The position numbers and the translations under genes were made by a program. A DNA stretch of 64,000 nucleotides from Acanthococcus lagerstroemiae. Taxonomy: Eukaryota > Arthropoda > Insecta > Hemiptera > Eriococcidae. The stretch lies in contig CM063111.1 in NCBI GenBank assembly GCA_031841125.1, positions 57,101,535-57,165,534 of the forward strand, in the 5' to 3' direction. Below the pieces are notes generated by a model. The model was not told the DNA's origin. It searched no databases and saw only the letters and a list, made by a program, of their open reading frames with translations. This document shows, piece after piece, positions 42,426-54,284 of this stretch; the stretch's first letter is position 1; every line of letters starts with the position of its first letter.

Positions 42426-44643
42426 GAATGAAATAGATCATTTCATTACAAATGATATGTCTGCAGTAGAGGATGTGACAGTTCTGCCGGGCTTCCGCTT
42501 TAGCTCAGATCATAGGTTATGCAGAGCTACTATTTGCCTTCCAAATAGGGTAAGATATAAAAATAGTAAAAAACAGTTTGCAAAGGAAAAACTCATTCCG
42601 GTATGTGCTTTACAGGCTGCAAGGGAAGCGCTTATAAAACGACTAGATAAGATTGAGCGTGAGTGGGCACACTTTACCCTGCAGGGGGCATACGACTCGG
42701 TTGCAATAGCAATTATGGATACAACAAACGAATTTGGCAAAGTACATGATAAAACGAAAACGGATGACAAACTATCAGCAGAAACAAAACTTTTAATTGA
42801 AAAAAGAAAGGAACTACAGAGGAAAGATAGTAAGTCTTTCAGGGAGAAGCTGGACTTGGTATGTTTGAGGAAAAAAATAAAAATAGAAATTATAAATGAT
42901 GTGAGGAAATTTGATAGCAAAATTATTGAGGAGATTTTATCAACAAGCGGATCAACAAGAAAAGTATTTAGGGAAATCAACCAAAATAAAGCGTTAATTC
43001 CGAGTGTACGCGACCTGCGGGGGAAAAGAGTGTACGGGCGTGAGGAAATCGTTGAAGTAGCGTCACAATTCTACGAAGAATTGTACGAGAAACGAGTGAG
43101 AATTACAAATAGCTCGTCAAATGTACAGGTAAGGTTGCCGGAATTTGAAATGGAGTGCGAATTCTCCTGCATATTGCAGTCAGAAGTGAGGCACGCAATT
43201 GGCAGTTGTAAAATTGGCAAAGCAGCGGGACCGGATGCAATCGGAAACGAACAGATTAAAATATTTGGGGCAGAATTGACCCCTATATTAACAAAATTAT
43301 TTAACAAAATTGTCGAAACGGAAGAGATTCCCTCGCAGTGGAAAATAGCGGAGATCATTCTACTATTTAAGAAAGGGAAACGGGATGAAATTAAAAATTA
43401 TCGCCCTATAAGCTTAACATCTAATCTTGGCAAACTTTTCGTTAAAATTTTGAAAGAAAGAGTGTATAAGCAGCTTGACGAACAACAACCAAGAGAGCAA
43501 GCTGGTTTTCGGAAAAATAGATCAACGATCGGCCAAATTTTTATTTTGAAACAACTAATTGAAAAAGCAAATGAATACAATTTTGAGCTTTTTTTACTTT
43601 TCATCGATTTCACAAAAGCATTCGACACGGTTGACCACGAATTTTTATGGAAGGCTTTAAGAACACAGGGGGTTAATTTAAAAGTAATCAAAATTATTCG
43701 TCAGATGTACGAAAAGGCGTTGGCGTATGTTAAGCTTGATAAAACAGGAAGAGTCTTTGTTGTTAACAGGGGAGTCCGGCAAGGAGATCCGCTGTCTCCC
43801 AATTTATTCAACTGTGTGCTTGAGGAAGCGATGCGTACGTTGGAATGGGAGGGAAGAGGGGTCAAAACTGAGGGCGACTTTTTGAATAACTTACGCTTTG
43901 CGGATGATGTTGTACTGCTTTCAAACAATTTGCCGGAACTATTAAGGAATGCGGAAGAGTTTCTAGAGGCGTGTGACATAGCAGAATTATCCGTAAATGC
44001 ACAAAAAACAAAACTACTTTCGAACGCCGAGGAAGAAGAGGTACAAATTAATAATGAAATAATAGAGTGGGTGAAGGAAGTTGACTACCTAGGCCAAAAA
44101 ATTTCTTTCCATAGTGCTAGAGAAAAAGAAATATCAAATCGAATTCAAAGTGGATGGAGGAAATTTTGACAAACGCGGCAGATTTTCAAAAGCCGTTTGC
44201 CAATATAAAGCGGCGGTCCGGCGCAGCTGTGTACAGCCAGTATTAACTTACGGGGTTCAAACTTGGGCATTAACAAAAACAAATTATACGTGCTTTCAGG
44301 TTACTCAAAGAGCAATGGAAAGGAGCATGCTGGGAGTGAGGCTAAGAGATAAAGTGGAAACTAAAGAGATCAGGGCCAAAACACGCCTAGAAGATCTTGG
44401 TCTTGTTATCAAGAAAAATAAATGGAGATACGGGGGCCACATTTCAAGATTGGGGGTAAGAAGGTGGGAAAAAGGGTGGAAGGGTGGACCCCGTATGACT
44501 ACACAAGGAATATAGGTAGACCGCTGACCCGTTGGCGAGATGAATTCCGCAAGGAGCTGGGTCCCATGTGGAGAAGACATACCCTGGACAGAAGGAGCTG
44601 GAAGGATAAAGTGAGGGAACTGGGGGAGGCTCATATCCAATAA
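42426..44643 (+). pseudogene. LINE endonuclease end, reverse transcriptase and C-terminal domain
   Basis: Continues the endonuclease from 37738: EIDHFITNDMS...SSDHRLCRATI, the C-terminal SDH catalytic motif. The RT is open from 42457 to 44169: GKAAGPDAIGNEQIKI, NYRPISLTSNLGKLF, QAGFRKNRSTIGQI, FIDFTKAFDTVDHEF, GVRQGDPLSPNLFNCVLEEA, and catalytic RFADDVV at 43894. A frameshift near 44110 moves the thumb into a second frame (VQPVLTYGVQTWALTKTNY), and another near 44480 the tail (NIGRPLTRWRDEF...SWKDKVRELGEAH). Same family as 49601-53845. A clade assignment (RTE-like or other APE LINE) needs a tree. Confidence 0.9.
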
Positions 44644-44769
44644 TGGGTGGGTAGAGAAGGCTGAGGGCAGGGAGGGGCCCGCTTCCCCGTCTTACCCTTG
44701 GCACAGTAAGTGCAAATAGAAGTGTGGAATAGAACGGAATACCCAACAAGAGCTGTAAATAAAAAAAAT
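44644..44769 (+). terminator. LINE 3' UTR and poly(A) tail
   Basis: About 110 bases follow the last codon and end in GCTGTAAATAAAAAAAATT (AATAAA plus a short A tail near 44757-44768). Confidence 0.7.
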
Positions 44770-45600
44770 TAATTATCCTTATATTCTTGCTTTTCTTTTT
44801 CGTCGATTTGAAAGAACCAGTAATTCACCCCAGTTCATCGGTCTCAGTTTTTTTTTATTCGTTTATTTATTTATTTATTTTTTCTATTTACGTTTTACTA
44901 CTTTCTAAGCCCCCTACTCCACGTCTGGACTTGATCCTAACCCACGCTGGGGCGATGTTTCCCCAGGACGGGTTCGTTTACTCTTTTTTCTTTGTGCTTG
45001 TAATCTTTCTACATACTGGCCTATGGCCATAGGCATATAATGTCAAGTTGGCAATAAAGTTTGTTTTATTTTCTTTTTCTCCCAATTGGTGTTTTTCTTC
45101 CTTTTTTCTTCTCTCGAGGGGTTTTTGACTCCACATGCCTCCTGCGGGTTCCAGAGCTATGAGATATCAAAAATTTGTCCACAAAATTAGGGAGTTGAGG
45201 GAGAGTTTTGGTCCATGTTTATGGGATAGGTTGTCATCCTAAATAGACAACCTTACCTCGGGTATAGTAGGTAGCCGTATCCGAGGGACATTACGTTAAC
45301 GGTCTGGTGCCAGTGAGCTCACACTGTGGGTGTTTATTTTAAAGGCTACCTCGTGTCACTGAGAGCACCAGGACGTAAGGGGTGAGTCTGGGGCTCCGAA
45401 TAGAGTCACCGACTCGTTTCTCACGTTACAAGGGGATGCTAAAATTAGAAATACACCACATGACGAAATCGCAGAAAGGGATCCACACCCCCTGGCTATG
45501 CCACTGGCTTACTGAAATTCGAATAACTTTTATCACGAAAATTTTCCAGTGCATTCTTGCCACTGCTCGGTAATCAGTTACGTGCTTTTTCAACAGTCGT
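44770..45600. other. No gene; possible LINE 3' UTR fragment
   Basis: 44880-45070 reads like a retroposon 3' end: CCCAGGACGGGTTCG..., GCCATAGGCATATAATG, then GGCAATAAAGTTTG with AATAAA at about 45052. The T-rich stretch at 44850-44885 includes TTTATTTATTTATTTA. Nothing identifiable from 45120 to 45600. Confidence 0.4.
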
Positions 45601-45995
45601 GGAGTCGTGTATACGGTAGTTACGAACTTACGATCTCGTGTATCGATAAGCTATACAGTTTTTAAACCGGAATATTATCTAGTCGATAGGACAGAGGAAA
45701 TTTGCGACCACAGATCGTATTCCAGATTACTTTTCTTCGCCGTGTCGAACCGCAGTCTGGTGCTAATAAATCACCGCGGTGTAATATTTAAATATCCCGC
45801 TCCTTCAGAAGATATATTCAGGTTCGCTAAGACGACTAGAGAAGAGGAACAAAAAGAACGGCGAGGTATTTAATAATTCAAGTAAGACGGGAAGATCAAA
45901 TTCGGCATTGTTCAAATTCGATTCTCGTGCTCTCCGTCTCTCTTGCAGTCTCACTCGTACTGTTTTGCTCTCGGTTCGGTTCCATCTCATCGCTT

Positions 45996-46000
<5 letters not shown>

Positions 46001-46060
<60 letters not shown>
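46001..46060. repeat. (CT)30 microsatellite
   Basis: Uninterrupted CT dinucleotides for 60 bases. The SLSLSL and RERERE open frames across it are artefacts. Confidence 0.99.
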
Positions 46061-46063
<3 letters not shown>

Positions 46064-46287
46064 CTAACAAATAACTCCATTATATTGGTAAATAAATTGG
46101 CTTCGTATAGTTTCTTCTCAATTTGTTATTCGTTGTAAATTGAAACCGACGAGCATTTTCATAAGACTTTTTATTTTCTCGACACCGTTTTCGCGCTCCA
46201 GTCGACATCCTCGCCGGATGCGCCATTTCTGCGGCATATATACGAGCAAATAATAAGTTTTCTTCGTTCTCATTTTTCCGAATTTAA

Positions 46288-46291
<4 letters not shown>

Positions 46292-46335
<44 letters not shown>

Positions 46336-46337
46336 GG
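46292..46337. repeat. (GA)n microsatellite
   Basis: GA dinucleotides with two small interruptions near the right end, 230 bases from the CT tract and complementary to it, so the two could form a hairpin. Confidence 0.95.
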
Positions 46338-47999
46338 AAAAAAAAGAAACAAAACCAAAAAACAAAGCGAATTTCACGGTATTCGCGGTACTCGGCCGCG
46401 TGAGTTATACGGCAGATCTTTCAACGCATTTTTCTCTAACCCAACCCAGCCCGAAGATATATTTACGGGTACCTGTAGGAAGATTCTTCACACCCCGAGA
46501 CGCTTTATAACCGCCAACCGCAGACGAGGAATGAGTGGAGGACTTAATCGAGCTGACGTTCGACACTTAATAGCGCGTTAGAAGCGGCCCGGCCGGGCCC
46601 ACAGCGAGCGTGGCGCGAGGAAAATCGAAATATTATTCTCGCGTTTACCCACATGGACGGGTGCCGCGCGGTGGCACCGCGGCACGGCTCGCGTTATTAA
46701 TGCAAATTACGTCTAAAGAGAAATTACCTGTCGGATAATTATCCCTACTTAGCCGGAACGAAAAAGGCGGCCGGATAACGAGTCCGTCATCAATCATAGG
46801 AGCGACCGCGAGCCACAGACGGCAGCCACCGCGACTCCATACGTGCTTTACGTTCATATGTCAACGTGTCACTGCCCTCCGGGCTCCCCACACCGGAGTG
46901 ATTAGCTCGTTCTTCCGATGACCAGTGACGAGAACCTTATGACCTCCTCAGTTCTCACCTCCTCGCGTACACCGTATCTCAGCAATTTTGTTCGGATAGT
47001 CGAACCATTGTCCACCACCCGGCGCCGGTCAGGCCTCATCTTTGCTGCGGCAATGTCTGCGACCATCCGGCGTCAAAGTGGCCGGTCACGGCGAGGAAAT
47101 GGCTACGCAGAAATACAGTATTGAAATTCGCCTGCACTTAATAATCAAATTTGGGCAACGAAATTGGAATGCGATGCCGCGTCGAACTGCCGGAGTCTGG
47201 CGAGCGATGTAGCAGCGGACGTCAAAAGCAGAAATCTATTCGACCCTCGGAGAACAAATCACGGTGGTTGCGATTGCCCTTCGGCGATATTGACAAGAAG
47301 AGACAAATGAGCGGACTCGGTTCCAGAACGTCCGACTTGGAGGTTAAACATGTGATATAGGGGAGCGCGCGGGGCGATAAAAAATGACGGCGACGAAATA
47401 CCCCGAATTTGAAGTTGAGACGGAATTTGTCAAACGCGGGCGGCAACACGCGAGCACGAGTCTGCTCAGCGCGTAAGTTGGATCTTAGAGTGCCTGCGTA
47501 TTTTCTACTTCGGTCCCACGCAATTTAGTCGTCTTTGGAAAACTTCATTTACGTTTATTAGACAATTTTGGTCTCACATGGCTTTTCTTGTTTTTCTTTG
47601 ATATTTTCAATGAGGGAGGGGGGGGGGGGGAAGAGCGATTCGCAGTTATTTTCGATTGTATTTAGGCTGTAGTTACTGATACTGATCTCAGGATCTAATT
47701 AGCTGATTTAGCTGATATACTTGAAGATTTAACAAGGTGATTTCTTAAAATGGTCTACCACAATGAACAATTATACCAAAGTGATCGATCCATCTTCGGA
47801 GCCTTTTTTCAAAGTGACCTGAGTCAGTTTTTGGCGGTTCTGAGATAGCAACACAATCTGGTAGAGAATATGATGAAGTATAATCCAGTCGTGGCCTGAA
47901 CCGTCTATCTACGTTAGGTTTGATGTTCTACGCGTTTTAAGATTTTCTATTCCAAGTTTAAGGCAAGTAGACTTTTTTTTAGCATTTTATATACTTAAT

Positions 48000-48335
48000 A
48001 TTACTGGGTATACTTGAGCGAAAACCGTAACCCTTCCCCTGTAACAGCCCCCCGTAACGACCTCCCGTAACGCTCCTGTTACTATGACGTCATACTACTG
48101 AGTATACTTGAGTGAAAATCGTGTTTATACATTTCCATGGAAATTTATTTCTTACAGCCAAGGGTATACTTGAGCGAAAACCGCAACGCTCTCCTGTAAC
48201 AGCTCCCCGTAAAGGCCCCGTAGCGGCCTCCCATAACGGTTCTGTTACTATAACATCATACTAGTGAGTATACTAGAGCGAAAATTATGTTTATACATTT
48301 CCATGGAAATTTATTTCTCCCAGCCAGGAGTATTA
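48000..48335 (+). repeat. Dispersed repeat family, GTATACTTGAGCG type, third copy
   Basis: Three units of about 120-130 bases: GGGTATACTTGAGCGAAAAC, CCTGTTACTATGACGTCATA, TACATTTCCATGGAAATTTA, TTTCTTACAGCCA. The third ends at the junction with a Jockey fragment. Confidence 0.75.
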
Positions 48336-48352
48336 TTGGTGGGACGTATGGC
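48336..48352 (-). repeat. Short tag matching the SINE-like repeat end
   Basis: GGTGGGACGTATGGCGA is the exact reverse complement of 17 bases near 30336-30352. It sits exactly between the dispersed repeat and the Jockey fragment and may be a template-switch remnant. It is short enough to be coincidence, though unlikely. Confidence 0.4.
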
Positions 48353-48835
48353 GATGCCAGGTACTTGGGATTCCGGATAGACCACCGACTCACGTGGCGC
48401 TCGCACATAATCTCTAAAGTTAAAGAGGTTAAGCATCGATTCCGAACTCTATTCTGGATGCTGCGATCTAGAACAGCAATCTCTCTCCACAATAAACGTC
48501 TCCTATACATGTCGATACTGAGACCAGTATGGTCCTATGGTGCCCAAGTCTGGGGCTGTGCCGCACCCTCCAACATAGAAAAGTTGCAGATAGTACAGAA
48601 CACGATCCTACGAAAAATGACTGGAGCTCCTCAATTTCTGACTAATTGGCAACTCCACGCCGACTTGCATCTTCCCACAGTTCGAGAATTCATTTGTCAT
48701 CTTGCCAAAGAATATGAGAAACGACTGCATCGACACCCAAACCAACTTGCGCTACAGCTCCTACTCGCACCACCGCTGCTTCGACTTCGACGCCGACACT
48801 TCCTGGACATAGCAGTTCCACTTAGCAGCCAGTAG
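48352..48835 (+). pseudogene. Jockey-type LINE, C-terminal RT fragment
   Basis: Opens in the thumb (DARYLGFRIDHRLTWRSHI), continues LLYMSILRPVWSYGAQVWGC, NTILRKMTGAPQFLTNW and YEKRLHRHPNQLALQLL, and stops at 48833-48835. It is a divergent relative of 6727-8114: the same RYLG-x4-D-RL-W and PVWSYG anchors in the same order. The catalytic core is missing. A 3' UTR of about 300 bases follows and ends in an A-rich tail near 49130-49148. Confidence 0.85.
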
Positions 48836-49149
48836 TTCAAGCCATCACTTCTATTACTTCTCATTTTTATTAGCTCAGCATTTAATTTTTCCGAAGTTTA
48901 CTCAATCCTCGTCTCATCCACGTATCAAATTAGAATACTATTCTTACAAGAACGTAACGTAGCATAACGTAATTACTTATCAAACTAGTCCGGGCCTTGT
49001 TATTAGCCTATGCTTTTGTTAATAGTTTAAACCCTTAATGGCGTGACTGCACGCTCATTAGGACTAGAATATTACATGAAATCCATCAGCACTATTTGTA
49101 AATGTACTAAGTATAGTTCAAATAAGCACATATTAAAATAAAAAAAAAT

Positions 49150-49600
49150 TATAAATGGAGAAAGATTGTCAAATCTCAGATTCGCCGACGATATCATACT
49201 CTTAGCGAACACAGAAGAAGAATTAATAGAAATGATAGATGAGTTAGATGAACCGGGAAAACCTTCTAAATTAAAAATAAATGAAACTAAAACAAAAATA
49301 TTAACCAATAAGGGGATGGCTGGCAATATCAAAACAAAAACCGCGAAATTCGAAATAGTGAGGGAAGCCACATATTTAGGACAACAAATACCTTTTGAGA
49401 ACAAAATGAAAAAAGAAATAAATACAAGAATATCAAAAGCCTGGTCGAAGTTCTGGTCTCTAAAGAACATACTCAAGGGTCCTTTTAATAACTATCATAA
49501 AAGCCTAGTTTTTAATATGTGTGTCGTCCCTACATTGACGTATGGTTGACAAACATGGACACTGACCAAAAACAATTTAGAAAAAATAAGAATCACACAG
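49150..49600 (+). pseudogene. Older LINE, RT core end and thumb (left part)
   Basis: Starts at the catalytic box (LSNLRFADDIILLANTEEEL), then INETKTKILTNKGM, EATYLGQQIPFENKMKKEIN, LKGPFNNYHKSLVFN and VVPTLTYG, followed by a TGA and QTWTLTKNN. It ends at ...KIRITQ, where the element at 49601-53845 is inserted, and resumes at 53866 with NNMERSML. Lost its 5' end before the Jockey tail joined it. Confidence 0.85.
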
Positions 49601-49790
49601 GAGTTTGGTTAAAGCGTTGCAACAAGGCAGACGTGTTTTTCGTGTTACGTGTTTTCGTGATACCTAAAGAGTACTTACGTTCTTTGTAATAATTTTGTTA
49701 AAGTTAAATCGCGCGTTGCCACTTTGATAACAAAAACCGGTTTATGCCTTTCCTATCCCTACACAATCGTGGTTTAATTGATAGCGAAAT

Positions 49791-50802
49791 ATGAGCGGCA
49801 TCGATGAAAAATTCATGCAAACTTTTACGGAAATGCACGAAGAAATAAAATCAATTAAATCGTCAATCGACGAGCTAATGCCGATCAAGGACATGATGTC
49901 AAAGCTAGACCAGAAAACTGATGACATCACACTACGGGTCGCAGAAATAGAAAAAGAAAGCGGAGACCTAAAACAAAAGGTACAAGAGCTAACCACACAA
50001 AATCAGCTACTAGCAACTTCGATCCTCGACTTGGAGCAATACAGCAGGATAGAAAACGCCATCATAAACGGAGTCCCATACGACAAAAACGAAAATCTGC
50101 ATGAGATAATCACAGCACTGGCAAGCGGAGTAGGCATAACACTGCGTGAATACGATATCAGTACATTTCACCGTCTACCTGCACCAGAAGATAAAATCCC
50201 GGCAATAATAGTGCGATTTAATAATAGATGGAAAAAATAGGATTTCATTCAACGAGCAAAACGTGCCCCGTCTTCATGGTGGAAAATTCAACTTCAACCC
50301 AGCGGTTCCTATTTTTGTGAACGATCACCTGGCGAATCATACGATGCAAATATTTAATAAAGCACGATCATTGATGAAACAAAAAAAACTCGCTAGAGTA
50401 TGGTGTAAAGAAGCCAAAGTTTACGTTAGGTTCAACGAGGGCGACGCAGCAACGAGAATTGCAGATTTAAATCAGCTCGAATTTCTGGAACTAGACGAAG
50501 ACCCAGATATTGAACCCACACAATCCCAACATACGGAAGCAAACCACCCTCCAGGAACCATGAAGCAACCAGAACAACCAGAAACCCAAACAGACACTAA
50601 ACCAACTGATCGGCGAAACGAAAAGGAAGGAAAAATACCGAAGAAAAAAGACAACTACAACAGATCAAACTCACACCAGGATGTGTCACGGTCGCCTAGA
50701 CACCTGCGTCCACGGGAAAGAGATGCAACGTCAACGTCAAGACAACTTACGCTACCACAGTTTCAAAATAAGAAATTGTCGATAAAACCCTCCAGCAAAT
50801 AA
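49791..50802 (+). pseudogene. LINE ORF1 protein, one frameshift
   Basis: The first frame starts at ATG 49791 and runs to 50240. A heptad-rich coiled coil (residues about 5-85, e.g. DDITLRVAEIEKESGDLKQK) is followed by an RRM-like segment IENAIINGVPYDKNENLHEI and DISTFHRLPAP...AIIVRFNNRWKK. The frame changes at an A-run near 50235. The second frame (50221-50802) continues RISFNEQNVPRLHGGKF, VFVRF-like ARVWCKEAKVYVRF and an acidic then basic disordered tail, ending at TAA 50800-50802. This layout is that of L1 ORF1-like (Transposase_22-type) RNA chaperones that trimerise through the coiled coil and bind element RNA. Confidence 0.8.
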
Positions 50803-53778
50803 CCTCCAACCTCAACTTGCCTAGGAAAGCCCGGTCAGCGAAGGCAAGAAAGACCCGCAAGAAGCCACCCTAACGCAACAAAGGAAAAAGGTACGAAAAT
50901 TTTAAATATCGCCAGTTACAATGTAAGATCGCTAAAAGACAATGACAAATTACTCGAACTCGAATCCGCAATAGAAAGTACAAATTTAGATATTCTAGGT
51001 ATAGCCGAAGTCAGAAGGAAGGGGGAAGCAATAATAAAAACTAAAAAAGGAAATCTATTTTGCTACTACGGTAGCACCCCAGGTCAAAAAGGAGTAGGAT
51101 TCATTATAAACAAAAAATGGGTTAAAAACTTCGGAGCGTTCTGGGATTTCAGAAAGAATAGCAATAATCAAAAAATGAACTTTGACGAAAAGAAAACTTT
51201 ATCTATAATCCAGGTGTATGCCCCGACAATAGCAGCCGACGAAACGGAGGTAAATGAATTCTACAACACACTATCCAAATGCTTAAACGATCACAAAAAC
51301 AGCAAAAGAAACCAAACAATCATATTTGGAGATTTCAACAGCCAGATAGGCGAAAGGAAAAAAGGGGAGGAGTTTGTAATGGGCCCCTATAACTACGGAA
51401 AAATAAACGAGAGAGGGCAGACCCTAATCAACTTTTGCCATGAAAATCAATTAAAAATAGTCAATACATGGTTTAAAAAAAGGGAGGGAAAAAATGGACC
51501 TGGACTTCGCCTAACGGGGAATACAAAAATCAGATAGATTTCATCCTAACCCATACAAAAACAAAATTAATTAGAAATTTCGAGGTAATCAAAAAATTTG
51601 ATTTCATTTCAGACCACAGACCAATAAAAAGCGTTCTGGATATGTGTAACTGGCGATATAGAAACTATAAAAAATGCTCCCAGGGATCGCGCACAATTAA
51701 TTTCGATGAAATCTCAAAATCAAGATGTACAAACGAGCTCCAAAATATCATCAAAAAAGAAAAGCTCCTAGAAAGGACCGACTACACAAACGTCGAACAG
51801 TCAGAACTAGTGATCGTACAAGCTATAAAGAAAGTCACGAACCAAATCTTTCAAAAAGATATAACTTCAGACTCAAAAAATGTTAAAAACGCTCACACCC
51901 CTGAGGAACTAAGACAACTCATCCAAAAAAGAGATGAACTAAGATTCAAAAGTAAAAAATCGCCTAAAGATAAAATTGAACTCAACCTGGTCTGTAAACT
52001 AACCAGAAAACAAAGGAGGGAACTGAAAAACGAAAAAGACCAGTTAACAATAAACGCGATACTAGAAAACACAAAAAGCTTAAAATCCATCAGAAAATTC
52101 AGGTCGATGGGAATACACTGGGTTACATTTATGTACGACCAAGACAACAAAAAAAAAATACTCGAGGGAAGAAATCTCCGAAATTGCCACCGATTACTAC
52201 TCCCTACTATATAAAAAATTAAACGCACCCAAAAAAGCAAATCCAAACTCATACACAAATCAGGAAAAGGTGCCAAAACTTTTAAAAACAGAAATTGAAA
52301 ACGCGATCAGGAACTTAAAAAATAAAAAAGCAATGGGAAGCGACGGCTTAATAAACGAGCAATTAAAATACGGTCGGGGGAAGAGCTCCTGGAATATTTA
52401 ACAAAGCTATTTAACCAAATATTACAATCAAAAATTATCCCTAGCCCTTGGAAAAAATAAGACATCATCTTAATCTATAAAAAGGGGGATAAACATAAAA
52501 TAGGTAACTACCGCCCCATCAGTATCGGCTCAACAATGTCCAAAATATTCTCAAAAATAATAGAAAATAGAATTAAATCAAAATTACTCGGACAACAACC
52601 TAGAGAGCAGGCTGGGTTCAGAAATGGATACTCCACGATCGACCACCTGTTTGCTATTAACCAAATTATCGAAAAAACTAATGAACACCGAATCGATATT
52701 TATTTAGCTTTCGTGGACTATAAAAAAGCATTCGACTCTCTCGATCACTCATTCATGTTAGAGGCACTGGCAGCACAAGGTATAGAAAAAACATATATCG
52801 AAATAATCCAAAAACTATACTCGGGAACAAAGGCACGCATAATAACAGATAAACAAGGACCTTTCTTTGATTTAAACAGGGGGGGTAAAACAAGGTGACC
52901 CGCTTTCTCCCATACTCTGCAACAGCGCTTTAGAGCAAATCTTTAGAAACCTTGATTGGAAGGACGAGGGCATAAAAATTAACGGGGAAATTTTAAACAA
53001 TTTGAGGTTTGCGGACGACGTCGTACTGGTAGCAAAAAATATTGATGAATTTAAAAAAATGATCGTAGAATTGCAAGTAGAGAGCATCAAAGCAGGTTTG
53101 GAAATGAACATGTCAAAAACAAAAATCCTGTCGAAAAAGCACGAAAATCAACCGTTAAAAATTGCAAACTCTCATATAGAAACGGTAAATTAAATAACAT
53201 ATCTGGGCCAAATAATATCCTTTGAGGAAAGATCTGAAAAAGAAATAAACAATAGAATTACCCAAGCTTGGAAAAAATATTGGTTATTAAGCTACATTTT
53301 TAAGGGGCCCTACAAAAACAAACATAAAATAGAAGTATTTAACAGTTGCATTCTCCCATCAATCACTTACGGCGCACAAACCTGGGCGCAAAACAAAAAA
53401 TTAAACCACTGACTGTCCACTTTACAGAACTCCATGATTCGATCAATATTAAAAAAATCAAAAAAAGATGAAATTAGAACAGTCGTACTTAAACGCAAAC
53501 TTATAGGCATGCGCGACGTCGTCCACGAAGCCAGAAGAAAAAAATGGGAATGGGCGGGCCACATCGCCAGGGTAAAAGACAAAAGATGGGGCTACAAAAT
53601 TTTAAACTGGTTCCCCCACGGAAAAAGGAAAAAAGGAAGACCAAAAACGAAATGGTGTGATGAGATTGTCGAATTCCTTGGGGGTAACAAACTATTCGTT
53701 AAGGTGGCGCAAGACCGGGCCGAATGGGCACGGTTGAAGGAGTCCTATGCTCAAGATATGGGCCATCGGTTATTTTAA
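50803..53778 (+). pseudogene. LINE ORF2: endonuclease, reverse transcriptase, C-terminal domain
   Basis: Opens directly after the ORF1 stop in the same frame, without an ATG before 51175. Endonuclease: ILNIASYNVRSLKDNDK, LDILGIAEVRRKG, IQVYAPTIAA, IIFGDFNSQIG, then after a frameshift near 51490 QIDFILTHTK and ISDHRPIK. RT: NYRPISIGSTMSKIF, QAGFRNGYSTIDHLF, AFVDYKKAFDSLDHSF, catalytic RFADDVV at about 53003. The tail has SITYGAQTWAQN, WEWAGHIARVKDKRWGYK and GRPKTKWCDEI. Lesions: frameshifts near 51490, 52150 and 52375 and at the G-run 52879-52885; stops at 52459, 53191 and 53410. Last stop at 53776-53778. Confidence 0.9.
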
Positions 53779-53865
53779 CTTAAGTACTTACGAACTATTA
53801 AGACCAATGTAATCTAATCATTAACCGAATAAATAGGATTAAATAAAAAAATAAGAATCACACAG

Positions 53866-53970
53866 AATAATATGGAAAGGTCTATGTTAAACCTAAAGAA
53901 AAAAGATCGAATCAAAATTTCTACGATAAAACAAAAATGTAAATACAATACAAACATAGTAACATACTCC
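53866..53970 (+). pseudogene. Older LINE, middle part
   Basis: NNMERSMLNLKKKDRIKIST continues the reading left at 49600. The nearby family member at 44305 has the equivalent AMERSMLGVRLRDKVETK. Interrupted at about 53970 by a hairpin-family repeat. Confidence 0.75.
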
Positions 53971-54284
53971 TTTTGTAGGGTGTGCCAATTCACTTTTCCT
54001 TCTTCTGTATTCCAGAGCGCTTTCGGCTGTTATGCCATCATCAGTGGAGTACCCTAAATGAGACTTCTTGTCTCTAGTGGTCCTGTAGTTATAGTCGAGG
54101 GTAGTACCGCATGGTGAGCCTGTTTAGTCTTGCGTTCCTATTGGTTGTCTGTGAATATGCAGTCTGTCCAATCAGTGGTTATTGTTATTGGTTGTGTGTT
54201 CTGATTGGTTGTCTGTGGTTGTGCACTCTGTCCAATCCGTGAGTGTTATGTTATTAGTTGAAATAAGTTCTCACTTTGGAAGTT
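53971..54284. mobile_element. Insertion with one arm of the AGGGTGTGCC hairpin family
   Basis: TTTTGTAGGGTGTGCCAATT through ATGCCATCATCAGTGGAG matches the left arm and loop of 34558-34705. It then continues with unrelated sequence instead of folding back. At 54135-54250 ATTGGTTGTCTGTG-ATGCA-TCTGTCCAATC occurs twice, each with ATTGG and CCAAT. It splits the older LINE; no TSD found. Confidence 0.6.

Larger units (their letters stand above)
45601..48000. other. No gene; CpG-containing low-repeat region with microsatellites
   Basis: Two microsatellites interrupt otherwise single-copy-looking, GC-richer DNA (46340-47500). 46620-46760 holds ATTAATGCAAATTA, combining a homeodomain core with a POU octamer-like ATGCAAAT, plus GTAATTACC-like words. 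No recognisable exon. A G-run lies at 47618-47630. Confidence 0.45.
49601..53845 (+). mobile_element. APE-type LINE, 4245 bp, with both ORF regions
   Basis: Flanked by the 20-bp direct repeat AAAAAATAAGAATCACACAG at 49581-49600 and 53846-53865 (leading A's may be tail). A 5' UTR of 190 bases precedes ORF1; a 3' UTR of about 65 bases ends in GAATAAATAGG and an A-rich tail. It is inserted in the same orientation inside an older LINE of its own family. ORF1, endonuclease, RT and C-terminal domain are all present but frameshifted. Confidence 0.92.

Noticed and set aside
45805..46138. Open frames with SLSLSL and RERERE runs
   Set aside because: Created by the (CT)30 microsatellite.
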